Source of the DNA: Microcoleus sp. bin38.metabat.b11b12b14.051
GTDB lineage: Bacteria > Cyanobacteriota > Cyanobacteriia > Cyanobacteriales > Microcoleaceae
DNA length: 64,000 nucleotides
Direction: 5' to 3'
Assembly: GCF_013299165.1 (NCBI RefSeq)
Contig: NZ_JAAFKD010000001.1
Coordinates: forward strand, 310,001 to 374,000
This document shows, one piece after another, positions 10,120 to 19,107 of this stretch. The first letter of the stretch is position 1. Each line of letters starts with the position of its first letter. A program made the position numbers and the translations under genes. The notes beneath the pieces were generated by a model, which had not been told where the DNA came from, did not search any database, and worked only from the letters and a program-made list of their open reading frames with translations.

Positions 10120-10227
10120 GTTAAAAGTTAAAAGTTAAAAGTTAAAAGTTAAGAGTTAAAAGGGGTAAGAAATAAATCTTCTTCCTTCTTCCTTCTTCCT
10201 TCTTCCTTCTTCCTTTTTCCTTCTTCC
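10120..10227. repeat. Two heptamer arrays in the apcB-apcC spacer
   Basis: (GTTAAAA)n spans about 10120-10160 and (CTTCTTC)n about 10178-10227, both with a 7-bp period. They lie inside the transcribed apcB-apcC spacer. A run of TTACATCTG/TTACATCCG units follows at 10250-10280. Confidence 0.88.
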
Positions 10228-10318
10228 GACTTCCATCGGACTGAAATCCGTTACATCTGTTACATCTGTCACATCCGTTACAGAATCCGTTGCCGAACTT
10301 CTTCCTTCTGCCTTAGAT

Positions 10319-10804
10319 TTAGCTCAAGCCAGAGCAGATGTAGTCGAAATAGACGCCCATTTCTTTACCAGCGTCAGAACCGACCAAACCGGCGGTGACT
10401 TCTTTCATTGCTTGGATTGCTTGTACGGTAGAACCGATGGGCACGCCCAAGGAGTTGTAGGTTTCTTTCAAACCGTTGAGCACGCGCTCGTCGAGGATGG
10501 AAGGATCGCCAGCTAGCATGGCGTAGGTGGCGTAGCGAAGGTAGTAGTCCAAGTCGCGGATGCAAGCTGCATAACGACGAGTGGTGTACATATTGCCGCC
10601 GGGACGAGTTACGTCTGAGTACAACAGAGACTTAGCAACTGCTTCTTTGACGATTGTGGCTGCATTGGCGCTGATGGCGGTAGCGGCGCGGACGCGCAGT
10701 TCACCAGAAGCGAAGTAGTTCTTGAGCTTGTCTAATGCGCTGATGTCGAGGTACTTACCTTGAACGTCAGAGGAATTGATTACGGCGGTAATTGCGTCTT
10801 GCAT
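10319..10804 (-). CDS. apcB: Allophycocyanin beta subunit
   Basis: A 161-residue globin-like phycobiliprotein that pairs with ApcA in the phycobilisome core and passes excitation energy to chlorophyll. It opens [20 protein letters not shown]. The phycocyanobilin-binding cysteine is in [14 protein letters not shown] (about residue 81). The asparagine usually methylated in beta subunits sits in [12 protein letters not shown]. The length is exactly typical. It lies 176 bp downstream of apcA on the same strand and is followed by apcC. Confidence 0.98.
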   Translation of the reverse strand: MQDAITAVINSSDVQGKYLDISALDKLKNYFASGELRVRAATAISANAATIVKEAVAKSLLYSDVTRPGGNMYTTRRYAACIRDLDYYLRYATYAMLAGDPSILDERVLNGLKETYNSLGVPIGSTVQAIQAMKEVTAGLVGSDAGKEMGVYFDYICSGLS

Positions 10805-10980
10805 GGTTGTCTTGTTTCCTAGAAAGTGGCTGAGTCAGTCCAATTTTGGAGCGAGAATTTGAGATTTGGGATTGGGGATTTGAGATTTACAAGTAGTTGA
10901 TTATCTGCAAAAGCTATTGGCTTGTTGTCAGTAACCCTCGATTGTTCCATCAAAAATCTATAATCAAAAACCTAAATTCC

Positions 10981-11466
10981 TTACTGCATCGCACCGATAA
11001 CGTAGTCGAAGTAGGAGGAAGCTTCGGAAGCATCTTCTCCAGACAGCAACGAAGAAGCTGCATTCTTCATAGCGCGGACGCCTTCGGCAACTGCTGCAAT
11101 CGGGGTTCCGAGAGAGTTGTACATTTCGCGGACGCCAACAATACCGATTTCTTCGATCGGAGTAATGTCGCCAGCTACGATTCCGTAGGTGATCAAACGC
11201 AGGTAGTAGTCCAAGTCGCGCAAGCAAGTTGCGGTCATTTCTTCGCCGTAAGCGTTGCCGCCGGGAGAAACAACATCAGGGCGCTTTTGGAAAAGTTGGT
11301 CGCCTGCTGTCTTGACGATGCGTTCGCGGGATTCGCTCAAAATTTGGGCGATGCGGACGCGACGTTCACCAGAGGTGACGAAGCTCTTGATCCGATCTAA
11401 TTCGCCTGGGCTCAGGTAACGAGCTTCAGCGTCTGCGTTGACGATTGATTTGGTGACGATACTCAT
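10981..11466 (-). CDS. apcA: Allophycocyanin alpha subunit
   Basis: A 161-residue alpha subunit of allophycocyanin. It begins [20 protein letters not shown]. The chromophore cysteine is in [15 protein letters not shown] (about residue 81), and the protein ends [12 protein letters not shown]. It is the first gene of the apcABC operon. In many cyanobacteria the core-membrane linker gene apcE lies directly upstream, but here about 1 kb of non-coding DNA is found instead, so apcE must be elsewhere. A long leader and a candidate RpaB-type promoter lie upstream. Confidence 0.98.
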   Translation of the reverse strand: MSIVTKSIVNADAEARYLSPGELDRIKSFVTSGERRVRIAQILSESRERIVKTAGDQLFQKRPDVVSPGGNAYGEEMTATCLRDLDYYLRLITYGIVAGDITPIEEIGIVGVREMYNSLGTPIAAVAEGVRAMKNAASSLLSGEDASEASSYFDYVIGAMQ

Positions 11467-11848
11467 CTTGTGTGTACCCGCTGGATATTTTGCTATTGCG
11501 AACTGCTCCGCGTTGAACGGGCGACGGCGGGCGCTTTCATCCCGTACCTTTCGCTTCGCTGGTGGCAGGAGCTTTGACGGGGAAGGGTGGACTTTCCACA
11601 GCCTGCAACTGTTGAAGTTGTTAGCGGGTGTCTGCCTTCGCTGTTTAACGGCGCTCGTTCTTCACGCCGGTGCGGTTGTGAGTGCTCGCACTGAGCCTGT
11701 CGCTTAGAATACCACAAATGATTGATGCGATCTTTAATCTACGATCGAGATTGCAGCAGATCGGTTAAGTGGCGATCGAGTGACTGTCCGGCAGTTAGTC
11801 AGAATATTGCTTCTCTAACGCAACTACCTCTCGCAAGTATTTTGAGGC
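11467..11848 (-). promoter_or_regulatory. Long GC-rich apcA leader
   Basis: If transcription starts from the promoter proposed at 11849-11889, the apcA leader is about 380 nt. The part near the gene (about 11480-11705) is GC-rich and can form several stems, unlike the AT-rich DNA beyond it. No open frame here resembles a protein family. I infer an untranslated leader that may control mRNA stability or translation; no known riboswitch class was recognised. Confidence 0.4.
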
Positions 11849-11889
11849 ATTATGTTCACATTCTGAGTGTTACCGTAATAGTTTGTAAC
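11849..11889 (-). promoter_or_regulatory. Candidate apcA promoter with HLR1-like (RpaB) site
   Basis: On the minus strand GTTACAAA-CT-ATTACGGT matches the HLR1 arrangement of two TTACAWW-type half sites spaced by 2 nt. The first half is perfect and the second is degenerate. TTACGG at 11878-11873 and CATAAT at 11854-11849 are 18 nt apart and could be -35 and -10 boxes. RpaB is known to regulate phycobilisome and photosystem genes through HLR1. Confidence 0.4.
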
Positions 11890-12175
11890 ATTTATTTTCA
11901 TTTTTGGGCCCTCGGTGGGGTCTGAGTCATTAAAAATTCAAAGTCTTAAAATCGCTCAAGTCTCATCTCAGCAAGGTTTACAGCCATCGACTCTTCAGAT
12001 GTGTGTCCCCAAGGTGGCGGCGTGAGGCTCAAACATTTCTGTGTGGGAACCTGGTGCTAGAGACAGGTGAGAGATAGAGGGGCGACAGGTGCGAATCGGA
12101 AATGGTGACTTTTAAGCTTGTAGCTAAATTTAACTCGGATCTCTCGTCCAGAAACGGATGCAATTTTCCGACTTG
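11890..12175. other. Intergenic region upstream of apc
   Basis: About 285 bp of non-coding DNA between the divergently oriented apc promoter and a repeat block. No gene or RNA was recognised. Confidence 0.5.
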
Positions 12176-12402
12176 CGATCGCACGCTAACGCAAAATTTG
12201 AGATTTAGGTACAAATTCCCAGACTCATGTAATCAATCTCAAATCCAAAATCGATCGCACGCTAACGCAAAATTTGAGATTTAGGACAAATTCCCAGACT
12301 CATGTAATCAATCTCAAATCCAAAATCGATCGCACGCTAACGCAAAATTTGAGATTTAGGTACAAATTCCTAGACTCATGTAATCAATCTCAAATCCAAA
12401 AT
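12176..12402. repeat. 75/76-bp direct repeat, three copies
   Basis: Three near-identical units start GCACGCTAACGCAAAATTTG at 12181, 12257 and 12332. The middle copy lacks one base (TTAGGACAAA against TTAGGTACAAA). Each unit also contains inverted arms TTTGAGATTT/AATCTCAAATCC. The block lies about 55 bp upstream of a plus-strand gene. Confidence 0.9.
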
Positions 12403-12420
12403 CCAAAATCCAAAATCTAA
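12391..12420. repeat. Heptamer tandem repeat (AAATCCA)n
   Basis: About four copies with a 7-bp period continue from the third 75-bp unit. Confidence 0.75.
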
Positions 12421-12455
12421 AATCGATCGACTCTCACTTTGTAACCAGGTGCGCC

Positions 12456-13241
12456 GTGAAAAGAAATCTATCAGCCATTAAGAAAGCTTTGCAGTTTGGG
12501 ATTAGCGGTGCTGTCGGCGGTTTCGCCGGCAATCTCATCACCGAACCTTTCATGCACCATCTCAACGATTCAACATCTGTTTTTGACAGTGTATTGTCCA
12601 CATCTCGCTGGTTTGGATTGGTAGGTGGCGGCATTGCTACGGCAATTATGTTCGGCTATTATTACTATATCAAAGGCAAGCCACAAATCAAACAATCTTT
12701 AAAAAATGGCGGATTGTTTGGTATCATATTCGGGGCAATTTCTGGCGCGATAGCCGAAGGTATTTTTAGCGGGATTGGTGACGGCGAAAACGAAATATTG
12801 CGAGTGATTTGCTGGGGAATAGCTGGCGGTTTGTTAGGGCTTGGACTTTCCAAACGCATTCCTAATTTAGGAACCATGCGCGGAATGGGTGGCGGCGGTG
12901 TCGGAGGCTTGTTGGGCGGTTGTTTGTTTATTTTGTTTGCTTATACTTTATCCGGGACGGCGGGGCGTTTAGCTGGCTGTGCTGCGATCGGCTTTTGGAT
13001 TGGAATTATGCTAGTTGTGGCCGAAACTTTGTTTAACAAAGCTTGGCTGGTAATTAGTTACGATACTGGAACCAATCGCACTCTGACTATTGGGGCGGAA
13101 CCGGTGACTTTTGGTAGCGATGAAAATTTGTCTATTATCTACATTCCTCATGTTGCGCCCTTAGCAATGCGGTTTCATTTGGAAGCGGGACAAATTGTTT
13201 GCGAGAATTTTGATGGCGGGGCGGTGAGCTATTTGCGATAG
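12456..13241 (+). CDS. Gly-rich membrane protein with truncated FHA-like domain
   Basis: A 261-residue protein with five or six hydrophobic, glycine-zipper-like helices (about 15-200), then a cytoplasmic segment TLTIGAEPVTFGSDENLSII...MRFHLEAGQIVCEN that resembles the start of a forkhead-associated (phosphothreonine-binding) domain. The frame ends at a TAG (13239-13241) in the middle of this FHA-like fold. Reading straight through that TAG in the same frame continues as GDQKRIGNCTITVGNSDLP, the expected next strands, for another 138 codons. I therefore think the annotated gene is the 5' part of a longer protein cut by a nonsense mutation. The start GTG at 12456 has no strong Shine-Dalgarno. 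Substrate and function are unknown. Confidence 0.75.
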   Translation: MKRNLSAIKKALQFGISGAVGGFAGNLITEPFMHHLNDSTSVFDSVLSTSRWFGLVGGGIATAIMFGYYYYIKGKPQIKQSLKNGGLFGIIFGAISGAIAEGIFSGIGDGENEILRVICWGIAGGLLGLGLSKRIPNLGTMRGMGGGGVGGLLGGCLFILFAYTLSGTAGRLAGCAAIGFWIGIMLVVAETLFNKAWLVISYDTGTNRTLTIGAEPVTFGSDENLSIIYIPHVAPLAMRFHLEAGQIVCENFDGGAVSYLR

Positions 13242-13658
13242 GGCGATCAAAAGAGAATTGGCAACTGTACAATTACAGTTGGTAACTCAGACTTGCCGGT
13301 TACTAATTCTGCTCAGACTACGCCGACTATTTTATCACAACCATCCCCAGCCAATGCTTTTAGTAGCGGTGAATTTTTGCTTAAATTAGGAAGTCGAGTT
13401 ATTCCTCTAGCTGCGGGCACTCAGCTATTCACTTCTGACATTCCGAGTTTAACGACTACGGCATCTAACGGTGTGGTAGCGGTGGTGAATTTTCGATCGC
13501 CAAACGAGCTATCATTGGGATTGACCAATTTGGGCGATCGTTCTTGGTGGGCGACAGACAGTCAAGGTGACATGAAAATGATTGAACCTGAAAGCACTCT
13601 AACATTAGCCGTGGGAACTAAAATCGAATTTGGTGAAATCGAGGGTGAAGTTATGTAA
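13242..13658 (+). pseudogene. Distal part of the FHA-like gene after in-frame TAG
   Basis: It is continuous in frame with the gene before the TAG, with no stop until 13656-13658. It encodes the rest of the first FHA-like fold, a Ser/Pro/Thr linker, then a second beta-rich segment (FLLKLGSRVIPLAAGTQL ... LSLGLTNLGDRSWWATD ... GTKIEFGEIEGEVM) that also looks FHA-like. A TTG at 13293 is the only plausible separate start, and it has no clear ribosome site. Either a single nonsense mutation, occasional readthrough, or a sequencing error would explain it. Confidence 0.65.
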
Positions 13659-13681
13659 TAATTGTAGTTTAATTTTAACTA

Positions 13682-13720
13682 ATTAACTGGTTTCCACGCA
13701 GAGATTGGAAACCAGTTAAT
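13682..13720. repeat. Perfect 14-bp inverted repeat
   Basis: ATTAACTGGTTTCC and GGAAACCAGTTAAT are separated by 11 bases, 24 bp after the FHA-like gene. No T-tract follows, so it may be a palindromic element rather than a terminator. Confidence 0.8.
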
Positions 13721-13798
13721 CGGAAGCTCCGCCTCATCGCAAGAAAAAGACAGATAGGAATACCAATTAAGCTAAAAATTGTACATAATCAAAAAAAT

Positions 13799-15316
13799 AT
13801 GCTAAATACTGTTTTTAATGTCCCGTCCGAACAAAAACAAAAAATAGCAATTATTGGAGCTGGTGCAATGGGAGTATCAATAGCCTGTTTTCTAGCCAAA
13901 TTAGGAATTGCTAATATTACTCTATTTGAAGCTGAATCAAGACCTTTTAACAGTAAAAGTGCTTCAATTAATAATACAGGAATTTTACATCATTTTGTTT
14001 ATGGTGGACACGCAAAAACTTTAGATTTGCTGTTAAAACAAGGGATTTTGTTTAGAAAACTCATGCCACCTTATGTTTTTGGAGATGATCGTGTTAATTA
14101 TTTAGTTCCTAATCAACAAGAAAATACCGCCATCTACAAACAGGGAGTGACATTTAAAGAGGTTGCCGATCAATTAGTCAAGTTTTATAGGCAACATTTA
14201 ATTAAACATCCTGAAGATTGTTTTTTGGGGCAACCAGAAGACCTGGTAAGAATCATGAATGAACAGGATTTAAAACATTTATTAGGTGAAAAGGTTGGTG
14301 TCGATCGAGAAAGTTGGTTGAAAACTGAAAAGGGAGTTTTTGCTGGAGCAGTTCAAATTAAACAATCTGTATTAAATATTGGTGAATTTGCTTGCCACAT
14401 GATTAAACTCCTTGAGCTTTTGTCTAAGCAGGAATTATTGAATGTTAGTTATTCCCAAAAAGTTACTAATGTCGCCATTAACGATCGAGGATTTGAACTG
14501 ACAATAAATTCTAATAAGATTCTTGACTTTGATACAGTAATTAATGTTGGTTATGCAAAAAGTTTAGAAATTCCTATTCCTTCAAAGCAAAGCAAACACC
14601 AGACAGAAGGTAATTTAGTGAAATTTAAAATTTATGGATTGTATAAGATTTCTTCCGCTCTGAAATTGCAAATACCTAACATTATCAACAATTTTTCAAG
14701 CACTATCATGATTCGGGGTCAATATGGAGGAGTTATTAAAGTTGGAACCGATATTCTAGCTATTTTTTCGGGATTGTACTACAACCATGATCAGTTATAT
14801 TTTCCAGTAGATGAATCTCAACAATATCTCCCTCAAAAATGGTTTCAGCAAATAGAAAAAATCCTAGGGAAGACAGAAGAAGAGGTAATGACAGCTATAA
14901 AGCAAGACATATCTCAATGGATTCCCTGGGTTAATGAACTGGAAAACCTTAAGCTGAAAAAAGCTGTACAAGTTTACCCCGGTCGAAAGCAGACCAATGA
15001 TTTAGAGGCTGCTCAGCGAGATGACAATCCGATTCGTTATATGTATCAGCACGATAATGGAGGTAAATATATTCATCAGCCAGGGTTTAAATTGACTTCT
15101 ATTCCTTATCAAGCTTGTCAGCTTGTTCTTGAAATCTTATCAATCTATATACTCAAGGGCATTTTAACAAAAGAGCAAGTAGAGCAAAATATAAAGATCG
15201 ATCGTAATTCAGATATCATACTCTCACCGGAAATGGAATATGCACTTGGTAAAGGTTTACCACAAGTAGATGATTGTGAAAGAGAAAAAATAATTCAAAC
15301 ATGGAATATTTATTAA
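13799..15316 (+). CDS. FAD-dependent oxidoreductase (DAO/glycerol-3-P dehydrogenase-like)
   Basis: A flavoprotein of 505 residues. KIAIIGAGAMGVSIACFLAK (about 15-34) is the Rossmann FAD site, followed by the acidic strand end NITLFEAESR. The remaining sequence is diverged and lysine/isoleucine-rich. Its place 43 bp upstream of glycerol kinase suggests it could oxidise glycerol 3-phosphate or a related 2-hydroxy acid, but this is inferred from context only. It lacks the N-terminal sequence of typical GlpD. The gene is clearly more AT-rich than glpK and most of the window, with an AT-rich codon choice, which suggests horizontal acquisition. No Shine-Dalgarno stands out before the ATG. Confidence 0.8.
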   Translation: MLNTVFNVPSEQKQKIAIIGAGAMGVSIACFLAKLGIANITLFEAESRPFNSKSASINNTGILHHFVYGGHAKTLDLLLKQGILFRKLMPPYVFGDDRVNYLVPNQQENTAIYKQGVTFKEVADQLVKFYRQHLIKHPEDCFLGQPEDLVRIMNEQDLKHLLGEKVGVDRESWLKTEKGVFAGAVQIKQSVLNIGEFACHMIKLLELLSKQELLNVSYSQKVTNVAINDRGFELTINSNKILDFDTVINVGYAKSLEIPIPSKQSKHQTEGNLVKFKIYGLYKISSALKLQIPNIINNFSSTIMIRGQYGGVIKVGTDILAIFSGLYYNHDQLYFPVDESQQYLPQKWFQQIEKILGKTEEEVMTAIKQDISQWIPWVNELENLKLKKAVQVYPGRKQTNDLEAAQRDDNPIRYMYQHDNGGKYIHQPGFKLTSIPYQACQLVLEILSIYILKGILTKEQVEQNIKIDRNSDIILSPEMEYALGKGLPQVDDCEREKIIQTWNIY

Positions 15317-15359
15317 AAAATATCTAATTGGTCAATGATCAATAAAAGGTTTATAAAAG

Positions 15360-16844
15360 ATGGGAAAATACGTAGCTGCGATCGATCAAGGAACCACAAG
15401 CACTCGATTTATCATATTCGATCGCCTGGGACAGATAATTTGCAGCAACCAACAAGAACACCAGCAGATTTATCCGCAGCCTGGATGGGTTGAACACAAT
15501 CCCGAGGAAATTTGGCAGCGCACCCAAAGCGTAATTAAAAATACCCTGGAAATCGGCAATATCGATACTAAAGATATTGCAGCCCTCGGTATTACCAACC
15601 AGCGGGAAACTACAATTGTTTGGGACAAAAGCACAGGCAAATCCTACGGAAATGCGATTGTTTGGCAAGATACTCGCACTCACCAAATTTGTAATAGCTT
15701 AGCAGAAGTTGGCGGCAAAGACCGATTTCGCGATCGCTCCGGTTTGCCACTAGCAACTTATTTCAGCGGCCCAAAAATTAAATGGATGCTGGACAATATT
15801 GCAGGATTGCGGGAATCGGCAATTCGAGGTGATGCGATTTTTGGCAATGTCGATGCTTTTCTAATTTGGCATCTCACCGGCGGCGCGCACGTTACCGACG
15901 TTACCAACGCCAGCCGCACAATGCTGATGGATTTGCAAACCCTCGATTGGGATGCCGAAACTTTGGAAATCATGGGAATTCCCCGCCAGATGTTGCCGGA
16001 AATTTGTCCTTCGAGTCACGTTTTTGGGACTGCACAAGGATTGTTAGATGGTGTTCCAATTGCTGCTGCTTTGGGAGATCAGCAGGCCGCTTTGGTCGGG
16101 CAAACTTGTTTCAGTGTCGGCGAGGCGAAAAATACTTACGGTACGGGCTGTTTTATGCTGCTGAATACCGGTGAGGCGATCGTCCCTTCAAAGCAAGGAT
16201 TACTGACAACAGTCGCCTACAAGATGGGAGAATCGCCCGCTGTGTATGCTCTAGAAGGCAGTATTGCGATCGCCGGAGCATTAGTACAGTGGCTGCGAGA
16301 CAACTTGGGTATCATCAAGACATCTGCGGAAGTAGAAACATTAGCAAATACCGTCGCAGATAGCGGCGGAGTTTACATTGTCCCCGCCTTTTCTGGACTC
16401 TACGCGCCCTATTGGCAAGATAGCGCCAGGGGAGTAATTGCAGGTTTAACTCGCTACGCGACTAAGGCACACATTGCGCGCGCAGTATTGGAAGCGACAG
16501 CATGGCAAACGCGCGAAGTATTGGATGCGATGAATCAGGATTCTGCGGTGCAGCTTTTATCCTTAAAAGTAGACGGTGGGATGGTGGAAAATCACACGCT
16601 GATGCAGTTTCAGAGCGATGTTTTGGGAGTGCCTGTGGTGCGGCCCGTGGTAGCGGAAACTACCGCCTTGGGTGCTGCTTATGCGGCTGGTTTGGCCGTG
16701 AGTTTTTGGAGCAAACTAGCCGAATTGCGGGATAATTGGGCTGTCGATTGTACTTGGGAACCGCAAATGTCGATCGCACTTCGCGAGCAAAAATACCGCT
16801 TTTGGAAAAAAGCAGTTTCCCGCACCTTCGACTGGGAAGAATGA
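15360..16844 (+). CDS. glpK: Glycerol kinase
   Basis: Phosphorylates glycerol to sn-glycerol 3-phosphate in the cytoplasm (FGGY/actin-like kinase fold, 494 residues). The phosphate-1 motif is [11 protein letters not shown] near the N-terminus. Other family landmarks are [15 protein letters not shown], the second FGGY segment [14 protein letters not shown], and the adenosine/phosphate-2 region [19 protein letters not shown]. Length and motifs are complete. It follows the AT-rich FAD oxidoreductase gene closely on the same strand, so a two-gene glycerol/glycerol-phosphate unit is likely. No glpF or regulator is adjacent. Palindromic repeats follow the stop. Confidence 0.97.
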   Translation: MGKYVAAIDQGTTSTRFIIFDRLGQIICSNQQEHQQIYPQPGWVEHNPEEIWQRTQSVIKNTLEIGNIDTKDIAALGITNQRETTIVWDKSTGKSYGNAIVWQDTRTHQICNSLAEVGGKDRFRDRSGLPLATYFSGPKIKWMLDNIAGLRESAIRGDAIFGNVDAFLIWHLTGGAHVTDVTNASRTMLMDLQTLDWDAETLEIMGIPRQMLPEICPSSHVFGTAQGLLDGVPIAAALGDQQAALVGQTCFSVGEAKNTYGTGCFMLLNTGEAIVPSKQGLLTTVAYKMGESPAVYALEGSIAIAGALVQWLRDNLGIIKTSAEVETLANTVADSGGVYIVPAFSGLYAPYWQDSARGVIAGLTRYATKAHIARAVLEATAWQTREVLDAMNQDSAVQLLSLKVDGGMVENHTLMQFQSDVLGVPVVRPVVAETTALGAAYAAGLAVSFWSKLAELRDNWAVDCTWEPQMSIALREQKYRFWKKAVSRTFDWEE

Positions 16845-16900
16845 ATCACGAATACTGTTGGTTAACAGTTTAGCTTAATCTGTCGCAGTACCCGCAGTCC

Positions 16901-16950
16901 GGCAGGGGTTTAAACCCCTGCCTCATAGCTAAAGTCGGTTAAAACCGACT
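16901..16950. repeat. Two adjacent perfect palindromes
   Basis: GGCAGGGGTTTAAACCCCTGCC (16901-16922, a perfect 22-bp palindrome) is followed by AGTCGGTTAAAACCGACT (16933-16950). They lie about 55 bp after glpK and could end its transcript, but have no T-tract. Confidence 0.85.
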
Positions 16951-17111
16951 GAAGAGTTATGTTGGAATTATTGCTCTCTCTCTCATCTCCCTCTGCGTTC
17001 TCTGCGTCCTCTGTGGTTAAATAATTCCATTCCAACCAGAAACGATATTAATCTCAAATATGTATTTAGTGATATCATCAAGTCAAACACGATCGCTTGA
17101 CCTGTAAATCA

Positions 17112-17489
17112 ATGATTTTGCTAACTAAATTCAAAAAACTTCTTGCCACCACCCTATTAATACTGACACTAGCCTTTGCAGAAATCGCAACTAACTCCCA
17201 AAGTGCGATCGCAGATCCAGCAACAACACCTGCCACCGCCACCGCCGCCGAAGTCTTCAGCATCAACTGTGCAGGCTGTCACATCAACGGTAGCAACATC
17301 ATCAGACGAGGCAAAAACTTGAAACAAAAAGCCTTAAAAAAATACGGCATGGATTCCATCACCAATATTTCCAACTTAGTAACCAACGGTAAAAATATCA
17401 TGCCCGCTTACAAAGCTCGTTTGTCCGAACAACAAATTATCGATGTCTCCGGCTACGTGCTATCCCAAGCCGAAACCGACTGGAAATAG
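17112..17489 (+). CDS. petJ: Cytochrome c6
   Basis: Soluble thylakoid-lumen electron carrier from cytochrome b6f to photosystem I (and to terminal oxidase). A lysine-containing signal peptide (MILLTKFKKLLATTLLILTL) ends near residues 33-35 (AIA-DP). The haem site CAGCH is at residues 53-57, and the methionine ligand is in NIMPAYK. The mature protein carries about ten more residues before the haem region than usual (PATTPATATA). I chose the ATG at 17112 because it begins the signal peptide directly. A TTG five codons upstream is possible. It is not next to any other electron-transport gene. Confidence 0.95.
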   Translation: MILLTKFKKLLATTLLILTLAFAEIATNSQSAIADPATTPATATAAEVFSINCAGCHINGSNIIRRGKNLKQKALKKYGMDSITNISNLVTNGKNIMPAYKARLSEQQIIDVSGYVLSQAETDWK

Positions 17490-17494
17490 TATTT

Positions 17495-17780
17495 GTAGGG
17501 TGTGTCGCCATCAAAAATGCCTGCATTCAATCGACAATTTCACGGCGACGCACCTTAGTATTTGTAGGGTGTGTCGCCATGAAAAATACCTGCATTCAAT
17601 CGACAATTTCACGGCGACGCACCTTATACATGATACCCGTGAAAACAAAGTCATTTTTGTTAGCAAGACTTTTTATAAATGGCATCATTTATTTTGTTTG
17701 CATAACCTCGCAATTATGCAGGTGCGTCGCTATCAGATTGTCATATTTAGTTATGAATTTTTCATGGCGACACACCCTAC
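17495..17780. mobile_element. GTAGGGTGTGTCGCC MITE-like element with tandem 69-bp duplication
   Basis: Arms GTAGGGTGTGTCGCCATGAA (from 17564) and its exact complement ending at 17780 form a 24-bp perfect terminal inverted repeat around about 217 bp. The left 69 bp is duplicated in tandem at 17495-17563. Related shorter copies are at 40198, 41392, 48462 and 59268. No transposase gene is present, so it would depend on one elsewhere. Confidence 0.75.
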
Positions 17781-17831
17781 AACTTCTCGGATCAAAATAA
17801 GCAAAGTAATTATGAATCATGGAGGTATTAT

Positions 17832-18332
17832 ATGAAAAACCATACTTGTTGGCGCAAAACTTTAACTATCATTAGCCTGTGCTTCTATCTAATCCTAGCT
17901 ATCAGCCCGCCCGCTTTCGCCTCAATTCACAAATATCCAGAAACAGCAGACAGAGTAATGTTCCGCTCGGTACAAAGCCTCCGCGACACGAACGATAAAG
18001 CGTGGCAAGTTGTTTTGTATAAGCGAGTACAGTCAGGATTAGTCAACTCATTTAATCTGAGATTAGTAGGATTTCCCGGAACCGAATTGCAGCACTCTGT
18101 CCCCCTGACTGTTGCTGCCGGAAGTCGCGAAATTGGCAAAGCCAATGATATTTGGAGCGAGTCAGAGTTGCCGATTAATGTCGGAGAATACAATTTTAAA
18201 TCAATAATTACACAATTGGAAAGCAATCAACCTTTGCGGTTGAGTTTACCTGTGAAAGGTGAAAAAGAAGTTGGGTTGCTGGTTCCTCCTTTTTCTATCA
18301 GAGAATGGCGGCTGTTGTTAGATACGGAGTAA
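17832..18332 (+). CDS. DUF3122 secreted protein
   Basis: A 166-residue protein with a clear Sec signal peptide (hydrophobic TLTIISLCFYLILAIS, cut after the AFA near residue 30). The mature part has WQVVLYKRVQSGLVNSFNLR LVGFPGTE and ends in LLVPPFSIREWRLLL, which matches my memory of the cyanobacterial DUF3122 family, found outside the cytoplasm or in the lumen. The function is unknown. A perfect GGAGG lies 6 bases before the ATG. It starts only 50 bp after the terminal repeat of the upstream MITE-like element, so that element may carry or disturb its promoter. The neighbour petJ lies upstream on the same strand. Confidence 0.82.
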   Translation: MKNHTCWRKTLTIISLCFYLILAISPPAFASIHKYPETADRVMFRSVQSLRDTNDKAWQVVLYKRVQSGLVNSFNLRLVGFPGTELQHSVPLTVAAGSREIGKANDIWSESELPINVGEYNFKSIITQLESNQPLRLSLPVKGEKEVGLLVPPFSIREWRLLLDTE

Positions 18333-18511
18333 ATATACTTATCAACTCCACTATAGAGTGAGCTTTGTGTATCAAAAGCTACTACGTTCAAGTACGCCTT
18401 AAGGTAGATTTAACCCTATTTATACGTAATAATGAAACAAACTAAATGTAGTGTTAGTCTAGCGATAAAACTACATTGTTGATAACGTGCGTGTCTTCAG
18501 GGTGAACGACT

Positions 18512-18727
18512 ATGAGTTTAATCAGTACAATTGTCCGAAAAGCTTTGGAAACGGGTTATTTAACGGTTGAGGCCGAGGAAATGTTGCGACAGCAGTTGCA
18601 GATGACTAAGTACGGTTTAGAAGATTTTGATGCTTTTATTACCTTGCAAAAAGAGGTGATGGAAGGTCGGGTAAGACACCAGGCTTTAGAATTGTTACGA
18701 AGTAGCGGATGTTCTGTGACTGCTTGA
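18512..18727 (+). CDS. Small conserved cyanobacterial protein
   Basis: A 71-residue, mainly helical, acidic/neutral protein: ISTIVRKALETGYLTVEAEEML then YGLEDFDAFITLQKEVMEGRV. Proteins of this sort (short, starting MSLISTIVRKAL) are, to my knowledge, common in cyanobacteria without a known role. No membrane segment or metal motif is seen. It stands alone. Confidence 0.7.
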   Translation: MSLISTIVRKALETGYLTVEAEEMLRQQLQMTKYGLEDFDAFITLQKEVMEGRVRHQALELLRSSGCSVTA

Positions 18728-19107
18728 ATGAAGAGCGATATATCGCAATACGCTTGGGTTAACTTTTTTTGTCATTGCGAGCTCTTAGCGAAGCAATCGC
18801 AGCATCTATGTTTCACATCGTTTTTTCGACTGGACAGTCTTAACTGAATCTTATTACTTTATATCGGCTTTTGCGGGGCGGGTAAGATGTCCGCCCGACA
18901 AGGAACTCTATCTTCGTTTCCTATTGTTTTCGGTTGCTTCGGTATCCTATTGGTTGGGGAAGCAAATTAGTTGTTTGGAATTTTTGACCGCAGATGTCAG
19001 TGGATGAACGCGGATCAACGCTGATGGGATGGACAGAATTTTAGTGTATTTTCAGGGGAAGTGCGGGCTACTTCAAAGAAGCGCACGCACAGCCTTGAAA
19101 AATGTTT
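18728..19107. other. Intergenic region with dispersed repeats
   Basis: Holds GTCATTGCGAGCTCTTAGCG..GAAGCAATCGCA (about 18770-18802) and a copy of the CCGCAGATG..GAACGCGGATCAACGC repeat (about 18990-19023). No gene was found. Confidence 0.55.
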
